A stretch of DNA of 64,000 nt. It comes from Pontibacter liquoris. Lineage in GTDB: Bacteria > Bacteroidota > Bacteroidia > Cytophagales > Hymenobacteraceae. The stretch lies in assembly GCF_022758235.1 (NCBI RefSeq), contig NZ_JALEBG010000001.1:310001-374000 (forward strand), written 5' to 3'. Below are positions 16,817-24,951 of the stretch, one piece after another (positions within the stretch are counted from its first letter, which is position 1; each line of letters opens with the position of its first letter). A program made the position numbers and the translations under genes. The notes under the pieces are model-generated. The model saw only the letters and a list, made by a program, of their open reading frames with translations, was not told where the DNA came from and did not search any database.

Positions 16817-17098
16817 CTAACTGGGTAGAATGTTGTTTAAGAGCCAAGTAGAGCCTTTATCTTTAAACCCTGCCCAAGCGGCCTCACCTGTAAGGCCAGC
16901 AACAAGTAATTCATCATTAGCATCAATATAGAGTTTCAAATCATCCCGAATATCTTTTGCAGAAGAATTGCTCTTTATTATCCAAGTTGAGTCTAAGTTA
17001 TGCCACCAAATACTGGATATTTCTTTAATCCGGTTAATCAACGCATCGTAGTTCTGTCCTGATTTGTTGAGGTCATAACCTATAAGGTAAGTTTTCAT
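16817..17098 (-). CDS. SinR-family / Cas2-like small protein
   Basis: This 93-aa protein starts at the ATG at 17098 (MKTYLIGYDLNKSGQNYDALINRIKEI). The sequence MKTYLIGYDLN, WWHNLDSTWIIKSN, ANDELLVAGLTGEAAW, KGSTWLLNNIL matches a widely annotated 'SinR family' group with the ferredoxin-like fold shared by VapD and Cas2. No CRISPR array or cas1 is present, so it is not a CRISPR protein. Related folds include ribonucleases and toxins; its role is unknown. It is monocistronic and AT-rich. Confidence 0.75.
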   Translation of the reverse strand: MKTYLIGYDLNKSGQNYDALINRIKEISSIWWHNLDSTWIIKSNSSAKDIRDDLKLYIDANDELLVAGLTGEAAWAGFKDKGSTWLLNNILPS

Positions 17099-17214
17099 AG
17101 GATTGTTTGTTTTATAATTGCAAATATTTATGTACAAGTTAATGCTTATATATTAATAACAAAGTATTTAAAATCTTTTTTGAAAAGAGAAATGTTGGAG
17201 AGTAGGTAAACAGA

Positions 17215-17239
17215 AAAGCCACCCATAGTAGGTGGCTTT
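17215..17239 (-). terminator. Minus-strand terminator of the tape measure gene
   Basis: AAAGCCACC (17215-17223) pairs with GGTGGCTTT (17231-17239), with a T-rich tract on the minus strand beyond. The same stem and flank recur at 20662-20683 after the HEPN operon. Confidence 0.75.
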
Positions 17240-17262
17240 AACTTTAGTATGTAAATGTTCTT

Positions 17263-20025
17263 CTATTGCTGTACCACATTTAACTTGGCTGTATACTTGT
17301 CGGCTTTGCTGGTGATCTCCTTCACTGACGCCACTACTTTGAGTTTGGCTATAGTGGCAGCTAATCGTTCATAATCAAAATCTACTCCTCGTGGCGGGGC
17401 CATCATGTTGCTACTGGCCAAGGGTGCTGTAACACGGGGTAAGCTGGTATATCCCCCGTTAGCATACCCGCCTAGGCGAATATGCTCCAGTTGCTGAATA
17501 GCGGCCCCATAGATAGGATGTTCCACCATCCAGGCTGGTGCTACATACTCGTTTTCATGCACTACGCCCGCAACCTTGAAGCCTGTTTTATCTGCAGTGC
17601 CGGCACCTGGTCCGGTAAAGCCACCTGAGGCAAACACCTTCGGCGTGTCGGTGGTAAGCGTAGAAGCAATTTGAGACCTGAACAGCGCAAAGGCTCCTTT
17701 TATCAAACCCGTGATCAGGGCCGCTTTTGCAAGGCCCGCAATGCCGAACGTGGCCACGGAATCGGGAGAGCTTAACGCCTCGGCCGTAGTCTTTAATGTG
17801 GCCTGCAGCACGGCAGCTGTCGTGGCTTTCTCTAAGGTATCCAGCAGCAGGAACATGATGCCCTGGGTAAATTTCTCCATGTCCATGCCCTGCTGCGTGA
17901 GGGACTGGGAAAACAAATCCCCTACGTGGGCAATCATGGCGGCGGTAACTTCTCCCTGCTTCTGCAACCGTGCCTTGGTAGCGGCGGCGGATTCTGCCTC
18001 CTGTTGTTCTACTTTCTGGTTGTTGGCAATACGCTGGTCTGCCAGGTAGTTGCTAAGCTCCAGCTGGCGGGCCGTGATCTCTTCCTCTATACCTACAACC
18101 TTTCCCCTGAACTGCTCCATAGCCACGATCTCGGCCACCATGCGGGCAGCGGCCGCGTTCTGCAGCTTTGCCTGGTAGGTCTGTTCATCCAGCAACCCTT
18201 CGGCCCGCTGCTGCTTCAGTTCCAGCATAGCCGCGGCAGACCCTTCGGCCACATACTTTTTAGCATTGGCCAGCTGCAGTTTAAGGCGCTGTTCTTCAGC
18301 ATCCGTTTTTTCCTGTGCCTGCTGCTGCTCATAGGCAGCCCGCAAATCGGCTTCTTCCTGGGCAGCTTTGGCCCGCAACACTTTCACCTGCTGGGCTGTG
18401 AGCCCTTCGGCCAGCAGTTCTTTTTTAAGGTTGGCCCGTACCAGCTGCAGACGCAGGTCCAGCATATCGCGCTCAGAGTTCAGGCTATTCTGCGTGCGGA
18501 TATCGAGCAATGCGGCTTCGGCTTCCAGCTGCTTCACCGCGGCGTCCCTAGCTTTGGCTGCCCCTTCCTTTCGTATGCTGTTGAGCTTGTTTTGCAGCTC
18601 GATGGAGCGCGTAGTGCTCTGCGCCTCCAGCTGGTAGAGCTTGGCATTCGCTTCCGCAAGTTTGTCGTTGCCTTCTGTTAATGTTTCCGTTAGACGATTT
18701 TCAGCTACAATATTAGCAATGCGCTCCTTTTGCAACTGCAGCTGCCTTTTGGTAATTTCCTGCAAAGCTTTATCGGCCTCTTTAGCTGCCTTAATGCGTA
18801 CTGCTTCGGATTGGCTCGTATCATCGGCCAGCTTCTTGTTCTTTTCTATAAGAACATTCGCCTTTTCACGGTCTACGTTCAGCTGTCTTTCCGCATCCCG
18901 GAGGCGTTGCGTCTCACGTTCTACCGCCTCTGCAGATAGTCGGGCTTTATCCAAATTCTCGGCCCACGCTTTCGATTTGGCGCTGGCATCCGTTACGCCA
19001 ATGGTAGTCTGTGCGATGCCGTCCTGTATCTTGGTGAAGTCACGTTCTGCCAGTCCCTGCAGCAGCACCCCTAGTCCTTTGATGCGGGTAATGAAAGCAT
19101 TCAGCGCTCCCCTGCCCAACTTTTCCAATAGGTCGCCAAAGTCCTCAATGCCGTTGAACCAGTCCAGCGTGGCCTTACCAGCTGCCGAAAGCTGATCCAC
19201 GATCACGCCGATGACGGTGGTAAAGCCCTTCATTTTGGCAGAAACGGTATCTATACCCTCCTGGGTGCGTGTCAGATAGGAGATCAGGCCGCCGATAACG
19301 ACCAGAAAAGCACCTATACCAGTAGCGATCAGGGCAAATTTGAGCAGTTTCAACGCTGCCACGTTACCGATAACGGCCGCTTTGTTAATGTTGGTAGCGA
19401 TGGTGCTGCCTTCCGTAGCTGCTTTGGAAGCAAGCTTTGCTTCCGCTTCGGCCTGGATCGCTTCTTTGGCACCGATGATCACGTCCTTTGCCTCGCCATA
19501 TACTTTCTGCAGGGTACCGATCACCCCCGAAAGCTTACCCGAACCGTCTGCCGCATTAAGGATGCCCTCGGTATAGGCACCCACACTGCGGCGGTTGTCG
19601 CCTACACGGGCCTCCAAGGTCTTCAGCTCATCGCTTATCTCCTTGGTGCGCTTTTCCAGCACGCCGCCGATCTCGGCATTTTTCCGCTCTTCATCGCTCA
19701 GGTTATTCCATTGGTCAGTGAGCACACTTAGTTTGGCACGCAGCTGGGTAATGCTGCCCTCATTGCTCTTATAGACCTTATCCAGGTTCTCCATCACGCG
19801 CTGGGTATTGCGCTGCTCTCCCTGCAAATCTTTCAGGGTACCTTCCAGCTGCAGCTGCTTCTGAATCTGTGCATCGGTCGCGCCGCCTGCTTCTTTGATA
19901 GCGGCAGCCAGCTGCTTCTGCTCTTCCTTTACCAGGTTGATGTTTTTGCGCAGGTCTACCAGCTTCTTTTGCTCGGCTGCTTCGTCAACCTTGATGCGTA
20001 ATATGATGTCATCGGTGTTTGCCAT
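17263..20025 (-). CDS. Phage tail tape measure protein
   Basis: This is a 920-aa protein with long coiled coils (about 10-145 and 370-720) and one hydrophobic segment at about 222-250 (ALKLLKFALIATGIGAFLVVIGGLISY). The C-terminal region has FASGGFTGPGAGTADKTGFKVAGVVHENEYVAPAWMVEHP, a Gly-rich signature common to phage tail tape measure proteins. Such proteins set tail length and help DNA entry. No other tail, capsid or assembly-chaperone gene accompanies it, and its reading direction is opposite to terS. It may alter or replace a helper phage's tape measure, or be a remnant of a deleted prophage. It is intact, with no frameshift, which argues against decay. Confidence 0.9.
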   Translation of the reverse strand: MANTDDIILRIKVDEAAEQKKLVDLRKNINLVKEEQKQLAAAIKEAGGATDAQIQKQLQLEGTLKDLQGEQRNTQRVMENLDKVYKSNEGSITQLRAKLSVLTDQWNNLSDEERKNAEIGGVLEKRTKEISDELKTLEARVGDNRRSVGAYTEGILNAADGSGKLSGVIGTLQKVYGEAKDVIIGAKEAIQAEAEAKLASKAATEGSTIATNINKAAVIGNVAALKLLKFALIATGIGAFLVVIGGLISYLTRTQEGIDTVSAKMKGFTTVIGVIVDQLSAAGKATLDWFNGIEDFGDLLEKLGRGALNAFITRIKGLGVLLQGLAERDFTKIQDGIAQTTIGVTDASAKSKAWAENLDKARLSAEAVERETQRLRDAERQLNVDREKANVLIEKNKKLADDTSQSEAVRIKAAKEADKALQEITKRQLQLQKERIANIVAENRLTETLTEGNDKLAEANAKLYQLEAQSTTRSIELQNKLNSIRKEGAAKARDAAVKQLEAEAALLDIRTQNSLNSERDMLDLRLQLVRANLKKELLAEGLTAQQVKVLRAKAAQEEADLRAAYEQQQAQEKTDAEEQRLKLQLANAKKYVAEGSAAAMLELKQQRAEGLLDEQTYQAKLQNAAAARMVAEIVAMEQFRGKVVGIEEEITARQLELSNYLADQRIANNQKVEQQEAESAAATKARLQKQGEVTAAMIAHVGDLFSQSLTQQGMDMEKFTQGIMFLLLDTLEKATTAAVLQATLKTTAEALSSPDSVATFGIAGLAKAALITGLIKGAFALFRSQIASTLTTDTPKVFASGGFTGPGAGTADKTGFKVAGVVHENEYVAPAWMVEHPIYGAAIQQLEHIRLGGYANGGYTSLPRVTAPLASSNMMAPPRGVDFDYERLAATIAKLKVVASVKEITSKADKYTAKLNVVQQ

Positions 20026-20439
20026 ATCATAAGGGCATCGCCCGTAAATTAGTTTATTCTAATTTACGATATAGAATATTCATCAGGGAACCATATTTCT
20101 AGTGTCTCAGCACTGGAACATAGAAGTGCGTACTTCGGTATGGCGGAGTAAGTTAAAGAATTTCACTTCAATACGTGAGTAAAGTGAAGCGGACGAAAGA
20201 TGTGGCAAATTAATGTTGCTAGTGACCCAATAGTGGCCAGCCTTAATGTATAACTTTTTGCCAGTCACCTCCAAGGTCGCTTTAGCGGAGCTTGGCGGCT
20301 GGAGCGGCTTTGAGGGGGCGTGGTGGCGCGCCTGAAACAAAAAGATCGGCTGCTGGCCAGTCTTTTTTATGTCATTGAATGAATGTATGATACACCAAGT
20401 TTGAACGCTGCAAAATTAATTTACTAACATAGCGAAAGG

Positions 20440-20463
20440 GTCGGGGCATTGCTCCGGCTTTTT
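20440..20463 (+). terminator. + strand terminator without a visible gene
   Basis: GTCGGGG (20440-20446) pairs with CTCCGGC (20452-20458), then five T. It resembles the weaker hairpin after the 15945 gene in stem and loop (CATTG). Confidence 0.65.
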
Positions 20464-20495
20464 GATATCTCTATTATCACGTCTGGTTTACCCGA

Positions 20496-20594
20496 GTGTC
20501 ATTCGGGGAGGGTACCTTAAAGGACACCCCCGGTCAGAAAGACGGGCAATCCGGAAGTATATTTATTGCTGTATAAATTCTAGGAGGAGAGATT
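20496..20594 (+). repeat. Diverged ~100-bp direct repeat, left copy
   Basis: GTGTCA-N5-GGAGGGT-N11-CACCCCCGGTC (20496-20535) followed by GAGAGATT (20587-20594). The same order and spacing occur at 22174-22276. The two copies bracket the HEPN-like operon. Confidence 0.65.
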
Positions 20595-20661
20595 CTGTCG
20601 ATGAAGGGTATTCTCACGACCTAACGTGCTATAGGGTAAGCGGTGTAAAAGGTAAACGAAA

Positions 20662-20683
20662 AAGCCACCCTATTCGGTGGCTT
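20662..20683 (-). terminator. Minus-strand terminator overlapping the HEPN gene stop
   Basis: AAGCCACC (20662-20669) pairs with GGTGGCTT (20676-20683); the minus-strand T-tract lies at 20658-20663. Stem and the preceding GGTAAAC flank match the terminator at 17215. Confidence 0.7.
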
Positions 20684-21134
20684 CTGCTTCTTTTGTTGGA
20701 GGTGTTTTGGGGGACTTTATCTTTAAGCCTCTTTCTTCTAAAAATTTCCTCACAATTTCTAGGTTCTCTCTACAGTCTTGTAGATGCAATTCCTGTAGTT
20801 CATCAAACCCCTTTTGAGATAAAAATCCATCATATCTTGCGCTTTTGCTATGGTGATATAAATCCTCAAAGGCCCCATATATTTCTTTTGGGAAGGCCAA
20901 TTTAGGCGTAAACCCATTAGGCTTTGGACTTATACACTGTAGAACATCATGATGGCTGCCACCTGGGTCCTTCTTACTCTTACACAGATAGGCACGAACC
21001 ATGTGTAGGCAAGAATAAAAGGTGACTGTAACTTTCCAGTCAAAGAAGGAAGTTAGCGCATTTTCACAAAGAAAGTTAAAAAAGGTTTCGTTATGACTTG
21101 CCTGTTCTAAATGTTGCGTCTCCGCTTTACTCAT
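20670..21134 (-). CDS. HEPN-like protein
   Basis: This 154-aa helical protein has SHNETFFNFLCENALTSFFDWKVTVTFYSCLHMVRAYLCKSKKDPGGSHHDVLQ and later FEDLYHHSKSARYDGF. The order of 'DWxVTxxFYxxLHxVxAYL', an Arg near the end of that helix with His downstream, and 'L..LYxxSKxARYDG' fits a family of HEPN-domain proteins; HEPN proteins are often ribonucleases in toxin-antitoxin and defence systems. Here R-A-Y-L precedes SHHD by about 12 residues, longer than the classical Rx4-6H, so catalysis is uncertain. Its start overlaps the upstream gene's stop by 4 bp, so the pair is coupled. Confidence 0.7.
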   Translation of the reverse strand: MSKAETQHLEQASHNETFFNFLCENALTSFFDWKVTVTFYSCLHMVRAYLCKSKKDPGGSHHDVLQCISPKPNGFTPKLAFPKEIYGAFEDLYHHSKSARYDGFLSQKGFDELQELHLQDCRENLEIVRKFLEERGLKIKSPKTPPTKEAEATE

Positions 21135-21646
21135 GCAGCAACTTCTATTTTTACAGCCTTGTCATGCTGTATCCCAGAAGCTAAGCGCTCAGGAAGATAT
21201 CGGAAAACGATGGGTAAGCGAGAACTTAACCCGGTGCATTCATAACTAGTTAGAAACTCATTGAACACACTTCTACTTTGTAGATTGTAGTCTTTAAGTA
21301 CAATAACAAGTTCAAGAGTTGCCTCAGAATCATTTATTTTCCACACTGAAGAAATGAGATGAGAGTTCCGCTTAATTAAGCCACGAACTACAGTGTACAT
21401 CATCGACCTTACCCCCTCCTCAGCTGAAGCATATGTTTTTACCATAGCCGCCAATGGATCAGAAAGAGTCTCCTGCACCTGTCTTGCAAAGGCAGTAGTT
21501 ATATTACTTTCTATCAATTGCGCAGAATGACGCGCCTCACCACTTACGTTTTGAAGTACGTCTGCAAATTGATTTAGTATAGTGTGCAGCTGTTGGGTTT
21601 TCATATCCAAAGACTGCTTATTTTCGCTTTTTGTAGCCGTTTTCAT
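21131..21646 (-). CDS. Unknown partner of the HEPN-like protein
   Basis: This 171-aa soluble protein is the first gene of the leftward pair. The N-terminal half is helical (LHTILNQFADVLQNVSGEARHSAQLIESNITTAF). The second half alternates helix and strand: GVRSMMYTVVRGLIKRNSHLISSVWKINDSEATLELVIVLKDYNLQSRSVFNEFLTSYE. No MNT nucleotidyltransferase motif (GSxxxG...DxD) is seen, so it is not the usual HEPN-MNT partner. By position it could be an antitoxin or a sensor. A GGAAAGG ribosome-binding site precedes the start. Confidence 0.7.
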   Translation of the reverse strand: MKTATKSENKQSLDMKTQQLHTILNQFADVLQNVSGEARHSAQLIESNITTAFARQVQETLSDPLAAMVKTYASAEEGVRSMMYTVVRGLIKRNSHLISSVWKINDSEATLELVIVLKDYNLQSRSVFNEFLTSYECTGLSSRLPIVFRYLPERLASGIQHDKAVKIEVAA

Positions 21647-21839
21647 TTTTGCTGACCTTTCCGCCTGCTTTCGTTAGTCACTGTTTACTTAGCAGAACCT
21701 TTTTAGGTTTTACGTCTCTGTATTTTTATAACAAAAAATTGAGGAGATTGGGTCTATTTATCCACATTTAAACCAACGAATTACTTCAAACTTAATAAGT
21801 AATAACAACAACAACAACAACCATTGCGGCCAGACAGTA

Positions 21840-22025
21840 TTAAACAGGGCCAAAATCAAGGGCCTGACATAAAGCATATAGTACTTTATTAAGTGGTTGG
21901 CTTGCTACAGCTGTAGCCAATTGGATATTCATTGCACATATTTTTTTAAAAAAGTTATTCACAGCTCCATTAAAATTTAGTACTCCGGATACATTAACAT
22001 CATCTGGCTTGACTTTTTTGCTCAA
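21840..22025 (-). CDS. Possible 61-aa protein
   Basis: A short frame, MSKKVKPDDVNVSGVLNFNGAVNNFFKKICAMNIQLATAVASQPLNKVLYALC, with reasonable composition but no family resemblance. It lies upstream of the HEPN pair inside the same repeat-bracketed segment. It may be a third small component or chance. Confidence 0.3.
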   Translation of the reverse strand: MSKKVKPDDVNVSGVLNFNGAVNNFFKKICAMNIQLATAVASQPLNKVLYALCQALDFGPV

Positions 22026-22173
22026 AAATAAGAATTACAACCTCCAAAGCTGGCATTCAGTCGGCTCCTTCTCTTTGAACTCGTACAGCGTTCAGGTAAA
22101 AAGTATCCTTGGTAACTGATCAGAATAGATCGGCATAGAGCAGTCATAATTCTATTCGTTTTGGGTGTTGAGT

Positions 22174-22276
22174 GTGTCACATAAGGAGGGTTTCCGAGAA
22201 TCCACCCCCGGTCTAAAAAGCAGCGAATGCGGAATAAGTGTTTTTTTACCTGTAGTAGACTATAGTACGAGAGATT
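22174..22276 (+). repeat. Diverged ~100-bp direct repeat, right copy
   Basis: GTGTCA-N5-GGAGGGT-N11-CACCCCCGGTC (22174-22213) and GAGAGATT (22269-22276), colinear with 20496-20594 with a 4-nt length difference. Confidence 0.65.
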
Positions 22277-22445
22277 ATAGCTGCCATCTTTTCGTTTACT
22301 GCCAGGTGCTGAGGGTGACGTACTAAGTGGCAGCTGACTTAATTATTCATATTGACGTTTCAGCTTGCGCAGTTCGTAGCCCACTCTGTTGGGGTGGGTA
22401 GTGAGCAGAATCAGAGCATACTTTATGTAATAGGAGACGGGCATT

Positions 22446-23033
22446 TTATAAGTCAGACATGTTTGCTGCTTTTCTCTTCTCAATTGCTTTATCAGTTAAT
22501 TCACTGTCTTGGTATACCATTTTAACTAATAATTTATCAGTAATTTCTAAGCTGATGTAGTTCTCTTGTCCATTGTCCAACTTTGTTTTCCAGTAAGTTG
22601 AGAATGTAGCTTTTTCTAGTTCTATAGCTGTCAACTCAAGCCCGTCTCCTTCCTCAAAGGGGTAGTCAAAGTTGCGGTAGGAGTCTCCTTCACCATATAC
22701 ACCCGTAATCTCTTCAATCAATGTTTCATATAGGTCTATTATTCTGCTTTCTGATGAAGCTTCAAAAAAAGCAGTGCCTTGGTAAAACTTGCCTTCATGC
22801 AAACTGAAAGCAGTGCTATAGGTGGTTCGCTGTCCTATTTTTACATTGTCATAGAATAGCATTCCAGGTTTCGATAGCTTAGCGTTATATACTCCACCTT
22901 TGGCTTTTGCTACTGCTATAACATCCTCCTTCGATGACCCGAATTTCAAACCAAGAAAAGAATCAATTTTCTTCTGAGGGAAAGCTAATAGACTAACAAA
23001 ACATAAAGCAAGTGCTGTAAAAAGTGTTTTCAT
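22446..23033 (-). CDS. Secreted/periplasmic protein of unknown function
   Basis: This 195-aa protein begins with a signal peptide (MKTLFTALALCFVSLLAFPQKKI; cleavage probably near FPQ). The mature part starts IDSFLGLKFGSSKEDVIAVAKAKGG, a pattern seen in many secreted proteins of Bacteroidota, and ends with a charged helix (DKAIEKRKAANMSDL). No TM segment follows. It is cargo-like, AT-rich and monocistronic. Confidence 0.75.
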   Translation of the reverse strand: MKTLFTALALCFVSLLAFPQKKIDSFLGLKFGSSKEDVIAVAKAKGGVYNAKLSKPGMLFYDNVKIGQRTTYSTAFSLHEGKFYQGTAFFEASSESRIIDLYETLIEEITGVYGEGDSYRNFDYPFEEGDGLELTAIELEKATFSTYWKTKLDNGQENYISLEITDKLLVKMVYQDSELTDKAIEKRKAANMSDL

Positions 23034-23346
23034 GTGGTTTAGATAAAGTCTGCTTTTTTAATTGTTCTTTAAGACGACGTCTTGCTAGTGGTGTATTTGG
23101 TTCAACGAGAGGATATTAATCTTTGCAATTTGTAAAAATATTAATAATGAATTACATTAATTACTAAAAATGTTGTGCCACAAGTGCCGCTTGTGCCATG
23201 TGCCGGCAAGTACAAATATATTTCCCTACATAATGAAAGAGCCCACAGGAAAACTGTGGGCTCAATGTAGTGAGGAGTCTTGCGCAGATTATTAACTCTT
23301 ATATAAGTAGGCAGAGTTATTTTTACAGAGGTTACATTTAGGAAAG
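23034..23346. other. 313-bp intergenic stretch
   Basis: Holds GTGCC-rich short repeats near 23173-23205 and the terminator at 23239-23263. No gene seen. Confidence 0.4.
23239..23263 (-). terminator. Probable terminator of the 340-aa/TM pair
   Basis: GAGCCCACAG (23239-23248) pairs with CTGTGGGCTC (23254-23263), loop GAAAA. It lies about 85 bp beyond the stop of the 23347 gene; the minus-strand T-tract is modest. Confidence 0.6.
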
Positions 23347-23853
23347 TTAGAGACCTGGAGCGGACTCATTGACTTCATTCTCAAATAAAGAGTACATCCT
23401 TTTAATAACCATAAGAAGCGTCGTAAGGAAAACAAATAACAAGAAATAGCTTATGAAGTTTGTAAAATGTAGGAGGTAACAATTAAAGTTTATAAGAGTC
23501 ATAATGCTGGTTAAAATACATGCAACAGACAGCAGTATTGTATACATTATATTCGCAAGTACCTCTCTTACTAACTCTACCTTAACCTTTCTAACATCAG
23601 CTTTGCGCACTATATCGAATAGGAGTACAACAACATTAAGAAGCAGCCCTACAAATATTGCAAGTACCGAAACAATAGTACTGATCATGCCTTCCTTTAT
23701 CAATGCACCAAAATACACTAATAAGGCTGCAGCAACTAGAGGACCCCAGAAGAAGGAAAGTTTATCAGTGATATCAGGTTTCCCATCATTTTGATTAACG
23801 AGGGTACTTTTGTGATCACGAATAATTTTTCGGATATCTATTTTAAAAGACAT
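23347..23853 (-). CDS. Polytopic membrane protein, second gene of a pair
   Basis: This 168-aa protein has about four hydrophobic helices (near residues 32-50, 57-80, 98-118, 128-148), for example FFWGPLVAAALLVYFGALI and LLFVFLTTLLMVIKRMY. The N-terminus is charged and presumably cytoplasmic. It starts 19 nt after the 340-aa gene. Soluble-plus-membrane pairs in the cargo of mobile elements are a frequent layout of anti-phage systems such as Kiwa, but I see no direct sequence match to a named system. Confidence 0.75.
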   Translation of the reverse strand: MSFKIDIRKIIRDHKSTLVNQNDGKPDITDKLSFFWGPLVAAALLVYFGALIKEGMISTIVSVLAIFVGLLLNVVVLLFDIVRKADVRKVKVELVREVLANIMYTILLSVACILTSIMTLINFNCYLLHFTNFISYFLLFVFLTTLLMVIKRMYSLFENEVNESAPGL

Positions 23854-23872
23854 AGAGCAATTTTGTTGAAAA

Positions 23873-24895
23873 TCATTTAGTTGCTTTGTTATACCCCATT
23901 TCTTCTTTTATTGACTCAAGATAATCTACAGAGTAAGAATGTATGCTGTCAAAAGTTGGATGTTTATTTGCATTCAGCACAATCTGATCATCAGGTACGT
24001 AAACATTGGGGGAAATATTAAAGTTATTGCTCTTCTTTGCCAAAGCTTTTCTTCCATTAAATTCATATTCTACCAGAATATCATAGTCTTCATCAAAGCC
24101 CAATTCATCTAGATCTGGTATATCAATAATCTTCGTTCTTTTTCCAGAGAACACATCTAAAATAGCTTTTTTGGCTTCTGGTATAGATGAAACGCCTTTA
24201 ACTACTATATCAATTCCTAATTTACTATACGGACTGTATTTTGCTCCAAATAAATTGCTGCTTTTATCCGCTGGTAAAGAATGTCTTCTAAGAATAACCT
24301 TATCTATTATGCCTTCTTCTTTCATGGCATTAACAACAGCTTGTGAAACTCTTGTATTTATCTGTAAAGAGTATCCTGTAACTGCTTGGTTGAAAAATTT
24401 TCTTAGATGGGCTTTGATGGCTTCTGTAATAGACTTACTGGTGAAGCTCTGCACAATTAGAATACCCATATCGCTATTATCTGGAATCCAGAGAAGATAG
24501 TAGAAAGGAGTACTTACTATCTTCTCTGGCGTTATCTCGAAAGCATCTTCATCATCAAACCTTTCTTTGTGCTTTACCTTGCCGCCGATATCGGAGGATC
24601 CTCCTTCTACTAATCCACATATTATCCTCTTTGCTTTATGTACGTGAAAGCCATTAGGATCTAAACAGATTGCCTTTTGAGTACTTTTATGCGTGTGGAA
24701 TCTATTATCAAAGCTATTGATATATTTTTCAAAGAAACCATAAAAGGTGCAATCCACAAGAGGTTCGTTTACCCCTGAGCTATTCTTAAAGAGTACTGCC
24801 TGTTTACTGAATACTTCGTCAAACATTAGGTACTCGTCAGCACCATGTTTCTTTATTCTTAAAGTAAAGCAATCTAGTTTGATGTTTTGCGCCAT
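23873..24895 (-). CDS. Unknown 340-aa soluble protein, first gene of a pair beside attR
   Basis: The protein has no TM or signal. The N-terminal half is beta-rich (LDCFTLRIKKHGADEYLMF, IICGLVEGGSSDIGGKV, STPFYYLLWIPDNSDMGILIVQSFTSKSITEAIKAHLRKFF); the C-terminal part is mixed with an acidic patch (DIPDLDELGFDEDYDILVEYEF). No family is recognised with confidence. It is the last gene before the right att site, a usual place for cargo and defence genes, and forms an operon with the membrane protein after it. One TTGTGTGTTCC site lies 37-47 bp upstream of its start, overlapping its promoter region. Confidence 0.75.
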   Translation of the reverse strand: MAQNIKLDCFTLRIKKHGADEYLMFDEVFSKQAVLFKNSSGVNEPLVDCTFYGFFEKYINSFDNRFHTHKSTQKAICLDPNGFHVHKAKRIICGLVEGGSSDIGGKVKHKERFDDEDAFEITPEKIVSTPFYYLLWIPDNSDMGILIVQSFTSKSITEAIKAHLRKFFNQAVTGYSLQINTRVSQAVVNAMKEEGIIDKVILRRHSLPADKSSNLFGAKYSPYSKLGIDIVVKGVSSIPEAKKAILDVFSGKRTKIIDIPDLDELGFDEDYDILVEYEFNGRKALAKKSNNFNISPNVYVPDDQIVLNANKHPTFDSIHSYSVDYLESIKEEMGYNKATK

Positions 24896-24931
24896 AGCAG
24901 AGGTTCAATATTGGTAGAGGTTGTGTGCAAA

Positions 24932-24942
24932 TTGTGTGTTCC
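24932..24942 (+). repeat. Third copy of TTGTGTGTTCC
   Basis: Exact match to the tandem sites at 8407-8428, 50 bp inside attR. A partial copy (TTGTGTGCAA) lies at 24921. Confidence 0.6.
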
Positions 24943-24951
24943 AATAAAAAA

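Larger units (their letters stand above)
20026..20669. other. Non-coding region with + strand terminators
   Basis: No supported protein gene lies here; the minus-strand frame at 20107-20340 has no family resemblance. It contains hairpins with T-tracts on the + strand at 20338-20366 and 20440-20463 although no rightward gene is seen, so a rightward small RNA is possible. A diverged repeat follows at 20496-20594. Confidence 0.5.
21647..22445. other. Mostly non-coding AT-rich stretch
   Basis: It holds the promoter side of the HEPN pair, a CAA-rich microsatellite at about 21807-21822, one weak 61-codon frame, and the right copy of the ~100-bp repeat. Nothing else convincing is seen. Confidence 0.4.

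Noticed and set aside
16817..17098. CRISPR-Cas component (Cas2-like fold)
   Set aside because: No repeat-spacer array, cas1 or other cas gene was seen anywhere in the window.
20107..20340. 77-codon minus-strand frame as a gene
   Set aside because: No family resemblance, no clear ribosome-binding site, and the same region holds + strand terminator-like hairpins.
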